A DNA stretch of 64,000 nucleotides from UBA5018 sp044375975 (GTDB lineage Bacteria; Cyanobacteriota; Cyanobacteriia; PCC-6307; Cyanobiaceae). A model generated the notes under the pieces. That model had not been told where the DNA came from. It ran no database searches and was given only the letters and a program-made list of their open reading frames with translations. Location: assembly GCA_044375975.1 (NCBI GenBank), contig JBILLQ010000004.1, forward strand, positions 1 through 64,000, written 5' to 3'. Each line of letters begins with the position of its first letter. The first letter of the stretch is position 1. Positions 58,921 through 64,000 of the stretch are shown here, one piece after another. Both the position numbers and the translations under genes were made by a program.

Positions 58921-59434
58921 TGCGGTCGATGGCATTGGGATCACTGAGCAGTTCTGGCTGCTCCAAAAGCGGGAAACGTTCTGCCTTCACCTCCTGGGCG
59001 AGGCGGGGGGGCTCCTGCCAGCGGTAGCGCCGTTGCGGCGCCCTGGCCTTGCACAGGGCCTCGCTTTCGGTGCGCAGGGCCCGCCGCAGGTCCTGGCGGG
59101 CTACGGCATCAAAAAATTCCTGGCGGGGCACCAGGCCAGCGCTGAAAGGGGCCGTGCCGTTGCCGTTAAACAATCGCGCCGCATCGGGGGTCCAGCGGGG
59201 CTGGCAGATGCCCTGGCGGCGGGTGTCTGTCTCGATCCAGATGTGCAGGCCATAGCCATCGGGTTGGCTGACCACGGCCAGGCCGTCGTGGGGCACCCGC
59301 CGCGGCAGGGGGTAGATGGCCCAGCTGGGCGTGCGCTGGTTTGGCACACAGCCGGCCAGCAGCCCCGCCAGCAGCAGCAAACCGGCCCAGGGGGCGGCGC
59401 GCTTGCCCCAAAAGCCTGGATCCGCCATCGGCAT
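58889..59434 (-). CDS. Putative lipoprotein, function unknown
   Basis: The product (about 181 aa from the ATG at 59434) has a basic start (MADPGFWGKRAAPWAG), a hydrophobic helix and a lipobox LLAGC near residue 29, so it should be a lipid-anchored envelope protein. The mature part holds a beta-rich segment (GLAVVSQPDGYGLHIWIETD), CQPRWTPDAARL, and a helical Arg/Ala-rich stretch. I recognise no family. Other in-frame ATGs at 59455 and 59428 are alternative starts. Its last codons are built from the 14-bp array. Confidence 0.72.
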   Translation of the reverse strand: MPMADPGFWGKRAAPWAGLLLLAGLLAGCVPNQRTPSWAIYPLPRRVPHDGLAVVSQPDGYGLHIWIETDTRRQGICQPRWTPDAARLFNGNGTAPFSAGLVPRQEFFDAVARQDLRRALRTESEALCKARAPQRRYRWQEPPRLAQEVKAERFPLLEQPELLSDPNAIDRSEQRLLNGDS

Positions 59435-59591
59435 TAGGCATCGCTGAGAGTGCATCCAAGATGTTGCAGCTGGGGCCGCCGCCGCCGGGTGGCCGACTTA
59501 ACCAGCGCCTGAACTGGCCTTGCCTTGCCTGGTCTGGATTGGTTTGGCCGCTGAACTCTGGCCGCCGGGCAGCGGCCTTAAAGTTGCCCCC

Positions 59592-60800
59592 ATGCAGGTG
59601 CCCCCCTTCAGCCTCCGCGAGCAGCTCGATCTCCTCGGCGAGGAATTAGACCAAGCCGTTCTCCAGGTACTGCGCAGCGGCCAGTACATCGGCGGCACCG
59701 CCATTGCCGACTTCGAAGCCGCCTTCGCCCAGGCGGTGCAGGTGCCCCATGCGGTGGGCTGCAATAGCGGCACCGATGCCCTGATCCTGGCCCTGCGGGG
59801 TCTGGGCATCGGCCCCGGCGACGAGGTGATCACCGCCTCCTTCAGTTTCTTCGCCACGGCGGAGGCGGTGAGTGCGGTGGGTGCCACGCCGGTGTTCGTG
59901 GATGTCGATCCAGTCAGCTATTTGATCGACTTGAATCAGTTGGAGGCTGCGATTACGCCGGCCACCAAGGTGCTGCTACCAGTGCACCTGTTCGGTCGCC
60001 CGGTGGACATGGAGCGGCTCTGTGCCATCGCCGGCCGCCATGGCTTGAAGGTGGTGGAGGATTGTGCCCAGGCCACTGGATCCAGCTGGGCCGGTAGGCC
60101 GGTGGGCAGTTGGGGAGATGTGGGCTGTTTCAGTTTCTTTCCCACAAAAAATCTCGGTGGGGCCGGTGATGGGGGTGCCGTCACCTGTCGCGATGGGGCC
60201 CTGGCCCAGGCGATGCGCGAGTTGGCCGTACATGGCATGCCCCGCCGCTATTTGCACACCCAGCTCGGTTACAACTCTCGCCTCGATGCCATCCAGGCTG
60301 CGGTGCTGAACGTAAAACTCCCCCACCTAGCCACCTGGGTGGAGCGCCGCCGCGCCATCGCGGCGCGCTACCGGGAGCAGCTGGCCCATCTTGACGGCAT
60401 TCATCTGCCGGTTGATGTGCCCAACGGTCACAGTTGGAATCAGTTTGTCGTGCGCATACCCCATTCGCGGGCTGCAAGCATCTGTTGTGATACCAATTGC
60501 ACTCCTTCTGCGGATAGCGCCAATTTTGACCTGCCGGAAGCCTGCTGTCGCGATTGGCTGAAGCAGCAGTTGCAGGCGGCAGGCGTTAATACCATCATCT
60601 ACTACCCGATCCCAATTCATCGCCAGCCCGCCTATGAGCACCTGGGCTATGGCCCCGGCTCCCTGCCGGTCACCGAGCATCTTTGCAGTGAGGTGCTCAG
60701 CCTGCCGATCTTTCCTGAATTAACGCTTGAGCAACAGCATCAGGTGGTGCGGGGCCTCTGCCAGCTGATCGGCGAGAACGCCACCGCCATGGCGGCGTGA
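59592..60800 (+). CDS. DegT/DnrJ/EryC1/StrS family sugar aminotransferase
   Basis: The 402-aa PLP enzyme transfers an amino group to a nucleotide-linked keto sugar for surface polysaccharide synthesis. Blocks are GQYIGGTAIADFEAAFA, VGCNSGTDALILALRGLGIG, EVITASFSFFATAEA, PVHLFGRPVDM, VVEDCAQATGS and the PLP lysine in FSFFPTKNLGGAGDGG (near residue 183). A short Cys-rich stretch near residues 295-318 (ASICCDTNCTPS and PEACCRDW) interrupts a usually plain loop before GVNTIIYYPIPIHRQPAY. The ATG at 59592 gives the family start. Confidence 0.92.
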   Translation: MQVPPFSLREQLDLLGEELDQAVLQVLRSGQYIGGTAIADFEAAFAQAVQVPHAVGCNSGTDALILALRGLGIGPGDEVITASFSFFATAEAVSAVGATPVFVDVDPVSYLIDLNQLEAAITPATKVLLPVHLFGRPVDMERLCAIAGRHGLKVVEDCAQATGSSWAGRPVGSWGDVGCFSFFPTKNLGGAGDGGAVTCRDGALAQAMRELAVHGMPRRYLHTQLGYNSRLDAIQAAVLNVKLPHLATWVERRRAIAARYREQLAHLDGIHLPVDVPNGHSWNQFVVRIPHSRAASICCDTNCTPSADSANFDLPEACCRDWLKQQLQAAGVNTIIYYPIPIHRQPAYEHLGYGPGSLPVTEHLCSEVLSLPIFPELTLEQQHQVVRGLCQLIGENATAMAA

Positions 60801-60963
60801 GCTCGATCAATCTCGATCAATCTCGGTCTTTTTGACAATCTTCGTAATTTTCAAGCTACTTTTTCTGGGTAATCTTTTTCATTGTATGTTGGAAATCTAG
60901 AGGCTATTCCCCTGCTCTATTGGCTTTGATGGTTTGATATAGGGCTGGTGAGTTGTGCTGATA
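60801..60963. other. Convergent AT-rich spacer
   Basis: About 160 AT-rich bases with an 11-base direct repeat (CTCGATCAATC twice near 60801-60825). No gene is supported. Confidence 0.45.
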
Positions 60964-62457
60964 TCAGGCTGGTTTTAGTGATGCATATAGGGCCTTGAAG
61001 TGGGCCTGTTGTTGGCGGTGATCCACGATCGGCGTTGGATAGCCGCGGCGCTCCAGGGGGGCGATATCGCCGGAGATCAGATCGGCGCTGCTGACGCGGG
61101 CCAACTCTGGCAACCAGTGGCGGATGTATTCGGCTTGGGGGTCGAATTTTTTAGCTTGGGTGCTGGGGTTGAAGATGCGCAGCGGTTTGGGATCCATGCC
61201 ACTGCTGGCACTCCATTGCCAGCCGCCATTGTTAGCCGCCAGATCGCCATCCACCAGGCGCTGCATGAAGGCCCGTTCCCCCCAGCGCCAGTCGCAGATC
61301 AGATCCTTCACCAGGAAGGAGGCCACGATCATGCGGCAGCGGTTGTGCATCCAGCCGCTGGTATTCAGCTGTCGCATGGCTGCATCCACGATCGGGAAGC
61401 CGGTGAGGCCGTCGCACCAGGCCTGAAACCTTGCGTGGTTGTTTTCCCAGGGAAACTGCTGCCAGAGCGGCCGGTAGGGGCCGTCGGCCAGTTCCGGGAA
61501 ATGGAACAGGGCCTGTTGATAGAACTCCCGCCAGGCCAGTTCCTGCTCCCAAACACGGATTGCCTGCAGCGACTCCTCCCCCCCCGCCAGGCTGCGGGCC
61601 TCCTGGGCCGCGGCCCAGGCCTGCCGGGGGCTGAGGGTGCCGAGCGCCAAGGCGGCGCCGAGGGCGGAGGTGCCGGTATGGGCGGGGAAATTGCGCTCGG
61701 GCTCATAGCTGAGCAGTGGAATCTTGCCTGCTCGGCCATGGCAAAAGTTGTGTAATTGCTCGATGCCGGCCTGTTCCCCAGGCCGGCAGGGACATTCGGC
61801 CGCCGCCGCGAAGCGATGGGGGATCGCCGCCAGCTCAGCGGCGGCAATGAACGGCAGCTGGGCCCAGCCCTGGGGATCGGCCAGGGCCTCTGGATTGAGA
61901 TCGATCAGGCCGTCAGGAGCCGGCAGGGGGTCGAGGCCACCGGCCGCCGCCGATCCCAGGGCGGCCTTGCCCTCCACCTGGTGGCGCCAGTTGCGCAAGA
62001 AGGGTCCATACACCCGGTAGGGATCGCCGCTGCCGGTGTAGATGGCGCTGGGGTCCACCAGGAGCTGATCCCAATCCGCCAGCACCCAGGTGGACTGGGC
62101 CTGGAGGGCGGCGGCCACCCGCCGGTCGCGCTCGCGGGCCCGGGGTTCCACATCACGGTTCCAGGCCACCACCTCGGCGCCCATGGCGCGGGCCAAGGCC
62201 GGCAGCAGGGTGAGCGGATCGCCGCGCAGCAGCAGCAGCCTGGAGCCGGCCTGTCGCCAGCGCTCGGCCAGCTCCCGCAGGCTTTCGAGCAGAAACCACA
62301 GCCGAGCTGGTGCCATGGTGTCGGCCGCCAGGAGCTCGGGGTCAAGCACATAGACGCCGGTTAGCGCCGGCGTGGCGGCGGCGGCGGCCGCCAGGCCGAG
62401 GTTGTCGCCGAGGCGCAGGTCGCGGCGATGCCAGAACAGCCAGCGGGGCGGAGCCAT
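60964..62457 (-). CDS. phrB: Deoxyribodipyrimidine photo-lyase / cryptochrome
   Basis: The 497-aa flavoprotein uses blue light to split cyclobutane pyrimidine dimers. The N-terminal antenna domain begins LFWHRRDLRLGDNLGLA. The FAD domain shows TGTSALGAALALGTLSPRQ, WEQELAWREFYQQALFHFP, WCDGLTGFPIVDAAMRQLN and TSGWMHNRCRMIVASFLVKDL, with WRWGERAFMQRLVDGDLAANNGGWQW near residue 395 broken into the usual substrate-binding helices. It looks like a class I CPD enzyme. The ATG shares one base with the NUDIX gene stop (TGATG), so the two are co-translated. Confidence 0.95.
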   Translation of the reverse strand: MAPPRWLFWHRRDLRLGDNLGLAAAAAATPALTGVYVLDPELLAADTMAPARLWFLLESLRELAERWRQAGSRLLLLRGDPLTLLPALARAMGAEVVAWNRDVEPRARERDRRVAAALQAQSTWVLADWDQLLVDPSAIYTGSGDPYRVYGPFLRNWRHQVEGKAALGSAAAGGLDPLPAPDGLIDLNPEALADPQGWAQLPFIAAAELAAIPHRFAAAAECPCRPGEQAGIEQLHNFCHGRAGKIPLLSYEPERNFPAHTGTSALGAALALGTLSPRQAWAAAQEARSLAGGEESLQAIRVWEQELAWREFYQQALFHFPELADGPYRPLWQQFPWENNHARFQAWCDGLTGFPIVDAAMRQLNTSGWMHNRCRMIVASFLVKDLICDWRWGERAFMQRLVDGDLAANNGGWQWSASSGMDPKPLRIFNPSTQAKKFDPQAEYIRHWLPELARVSSADLISGDIAPLERRGYPTPIVDHRQQQAHFKALYASLKPA

Positions 62458-63017
62458 CAAATTCCCAGCAGTTGCTTGGCCCGCAGCCAGGCTGTCACGC
62501 TCTTGGCATCCAGGTATTCATCGCCACTGGCCAGGGCCGCATCCAGTTCGGCAGGCGTCAGCAGCAGCACCTCGATGTCTTCGTCGTCATCGCCGGCCGG
62601 GGGTTGGCTGAGGGGGGTGAGTTCGCGGGCCAGGAACAGGTGGATCACCTCGTTGGAATAGCCAGGGCAGGGCAGCAGCGTGCCCAGGGGATCCCAGCGG
62701 GCGGCGCTGTAGCCCGCTTCCTCTTGCAGCTCCCTTTGCATCGTGCATAGGGGATCTTCTCCATCATCCAAGGTGCCGGCGGGAAACTCCAGCAGGCGGG
62801 TTTGCACAGCAAAGCGGTACTGGCGCAGGATCACCACCCGGCCATCGGCCAGCAGCGGCACCGCCAAGGAGGCCCCGGGATGGCGGATCAGACCAAAGTT
62901 GCCCTGCATCCCCTTGGGCAGGGCCATGCGGTTTACCTCAAAGCGCAATTTGCGCGCATCGAGGGCTGCGATGGTCTCAAGCAGAAGCGAGGGCTCCGGG
63001 GCTGGCAAGGGCGCCAT
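62457..63017 (-). CDS. NUDIX hydrolase (ADP-ribose pyrophosphatase-like)
   Basis: The enzyme carries a full Nudix box, G-x5-E-x7-REUxEExGU, as GTLDDGEDPLCTMQRELQEEAGY (partly quoted) near residue 95, preceded by VVILRQYRFAVQTRLLEFPAG as in ADP-ribose/NDP-sugar hydrolases. The frame is open to 63110, but that start lies directly behind a terminator-like hairpin and T-run on this strand, so I choose the internal ATG at 63017 (186 aa). The gene overlaps the photolyase start by one base. Confidence 0.9.
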   Translation of the reverse strand: MAPLPAPEPSLLLETIAALDARKLRFEVNRMALPKGMQGNFGLIRHPGASLAVPLLADGRVVILRQYRFAVQTRLLEFPAGTLDDGEDPLCTMQRELQEEAGYSAARWDPLGTLLPCPGYSNEVIHLFLARELTPLSQPPAGDDDEDIEVLLLTPAELDAALASGDEYLDAKSVTAWLRAKQLLGI

Positions 63018-63789
63018 CGAGGGCAGCTGCGGCGGATGTGGGCCATAAGCATGACGCGAACCGGGCGGGGGGGGGCGGCGGATTGCGCTGGTTTGCCTCG
63101 GTTGCTCCATAAAAAACCGGCCCTCTTGCGGAGGCCGTAAATAATTTACCGCTAGCTTTGACTGCTAGATATTTATCTAAAAACGATGAAATCTTGGCTG
63201 AATTTTACGGGAAACCGGGCCTGGGCCGAGGCCACATCGGAAGGTGGATGGGGGTTGAATCTGCCCAGTGTGGCGCTCTGGGTGGCTGCCGGTGAGCCAT
63301 TGCCATCGGCGTCATCGGCGAGGGCGCCATTGTTGGTTTTATAGGTAACTCTGGTGCTGGATTTGCTGGCCGCCGCGCCTGGTTGAGCGAGCTCACTCCA
63401 ACATCCTGGCCCCTGCCGATGTTGAGGGCGACCAGATCCAGGGGCCTTCCCACCAGGCCAATGCACAGGGCGTTCTTTTTGACGTCTGTCCATCGGGCGA
63501 TCCCTTTATTGCTGGCGGTGAGCATGGCCCCGGTCTGCTGTGCAAGCGAATCGCGGGCCGGCTTGTCGGTTTATGGCTGAGCGAAGCCAATGTGTGGGAA
63601 TTGAAGAAATGTTTTTTCTGTTGCGATGGCTACCTGTCTTCGCAATGGCAAAGACTTTGCGCTGGCTAGGCGCTCTGGGGGCTGCGCTGATTGGATGGTC
63701 AATTTTTCGAGGTGTTCTTTATTCTCTTCGTGATTATTTAGATCGAACTGAGGCGATATCTGAATCTTGTTTTGATCGGCGCCACCTGC
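63018..63789. other. Stretch with terminator, possible gene remnant and a weak ORF
   Basis: About 770 bases. On the minus strand two overlapping frames between 63173 and 63525 read like one product broken by a frameshift (ARWTDVKKNALCIGLVGRPL, then STRVTYKTNNGALADDADG to the stop at 63173). A terminator sits just behind. I cannot name the protein; it may be a decayed secreted protein. Confidence 0.35.
63111..63138 (-). terminator. Terminator-like hairpin with T6 on the minus strand
   Basis: On the minus strand CGGCCTC, a short loop, and GAGGGCCG (63137-63118, one bulge) are followed by TTTTTT (63116-63111). It would end a minus-strand transcript coming from the 63.2-63.6 kb remnant and lies directly before the longest NUDIX frame. 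Confidence 0.65.
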
Positions 63790-63821
63790 TTAAAGGGGCC
63801 GCGGTCCAGCTGCGAGGCTAG
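63609..63821 (+). CDS. Possible small membrane protein (weak)
   Basis: A 70-aa frame from the ATG at 63609 encodes two hydrophobic stretches (FFLLRWLPVFAMAKTL and WLGALGAALIGWSIFRGVLY) and a charged tail. In-frame starts at 63573 or 63540 would lengthen it. It overlaps the convergent thioesterase gene by about 30 bases. No family is recognised and it may be chance. Confidence 0.3.
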   Translation: MFFLLRWLPVFAMAKTLRWLGALGAALIGWSIFRGVLYSLRDYLDRTEAISESCFDRRHLLKGAAVQLRG

Positions 63822-64000
63822 AGGCCTCCAGCCAGCGAGCGATCGGCTCCGGCAGGGCGCAGCGGCGCCGGCTGGCCACTTCTATGGCCAGGTGGCGGCT
63901 TAATGCTTCGGCCACCTCTTGGTTGGCTGAGCGAAATAGGTAGCGAATTTGGAAGCAGCCAGGATCGAGTCGTTGGGGTTCCAGTTGGATTGCCAGGGGA
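63790..64000 (-). CDS. Hotdog-fold acyl-CoA thioesterase, probably DHNA-CoA hydrolase (3' part)
   Basis: Only the last about 69 codons are in the window; the gene runs off the end. The sequence LAIQLEPQRLDPGCFQIRYL followed by SRHLAIEVASRRRCALPEPI and ARWLEAS resembles the C-terminal part of cyanobacterial 1,4-dihydroxy-2-naphthoyl-CoA thioesterases of the phylloquinone pathway (hotdog fold). The stop TAA is at 63792-63790. The catalytic N-terminal half is outside the window, so the enzyme identity rests on the C-terminal pattern only. Confidence 0.7.
   Translation of the reverse strand, partial: PLAIQLEPQRLDPGCFQIRYLFRSANQEVAEALSRHLAIEVASRRRCALPEPIARWLEASSLAAGPRPL

Overview
The window is chromosomal DNA of a GC-rich unicellular cyanobacterium of the Synechococcus/Cyanobium type. 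The evidence is a psbK gene directly behind tgt, genes of cyanobacteria-typical families (DUF3155, DUF3181, DUF4278, DUF4079, DUF1997), a cobalamin gene (cobS), an NtcA-type promoter in front of an ammonium transporter, a tRNA-Ile(CAU) resembling chloroplast trnI-CAU, and scattered HIP1-like GCGATCGC octamers. Most genes are ordinary housekeeping genes, densely packed and often overlapping by 1 to 4 bases.

Layout. 0.1-5.4 kb: a solute-binding-like protein coupled to an MscS channel, argS, and a BASS-like transporter. 5.5-11.1 kb: a lower-GC two-gene unit encoding a 1676-aa surface or secreted protein (DUF4347, CARDB/DUF11, RTX-like and DUF4114 parts) and a small membrane-anchored partner. 11.4-16.8 kb: a gene-poor accessory stretch with a solo MNT nucleotidyltransferase, a 110-bp MITE-like element, a sulfur operon (Tat rhodanese, 48-aa secreted peptide, YeeE/YedE permease), an orphan Nif11 peptide gene, a decayed copy of the 3' end of rdgB, and an Rpn-family nuclease. 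16.8-26.0 kb: a five-gene, fully overlapping anti-phage-type operon on the minus strand (PLD/SNF2-like helicase, DUF4391 protein, type III Mod, a truncated DinD/BRO-N protein, type III Res). 26.1-64 kb: core genome, including rdgB, phosphohexomutase, a TM0106-type nuclease, ygfZ, pyrE, two tRNAs, a Gfo/Idh oxidoreductase, GH15, WecG-type transferase, psbK-tgt, cobS, a histidine kinase, purH, ispH, amt, sfsA, murJ, glyA, a GlcNAc-1-P transferase, cinA, a PPTase, fabI, a DegT aminotransferase, photolyase with NUDIX, and the 3' end of a hotdog thioesterase.

Main points of interest. The restriction-type island lies between intact rdgB and a degenerate second copy of the rdgB 3' end, as expected for an old integration or duplication at that gene. 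A half-length DinD gene is translationally wired between mod and res. Three tandem 27-nt hairpins, one with a compensatory pair and one with a G-U pair, sit in the long leader of the DUF3155 gene. Several intergenic spacers carry short-period tandem arrays, most of them built on a CARYTGA-like core. Coordinates and domain calls come from reading the sequence and its translations. No database search was run.
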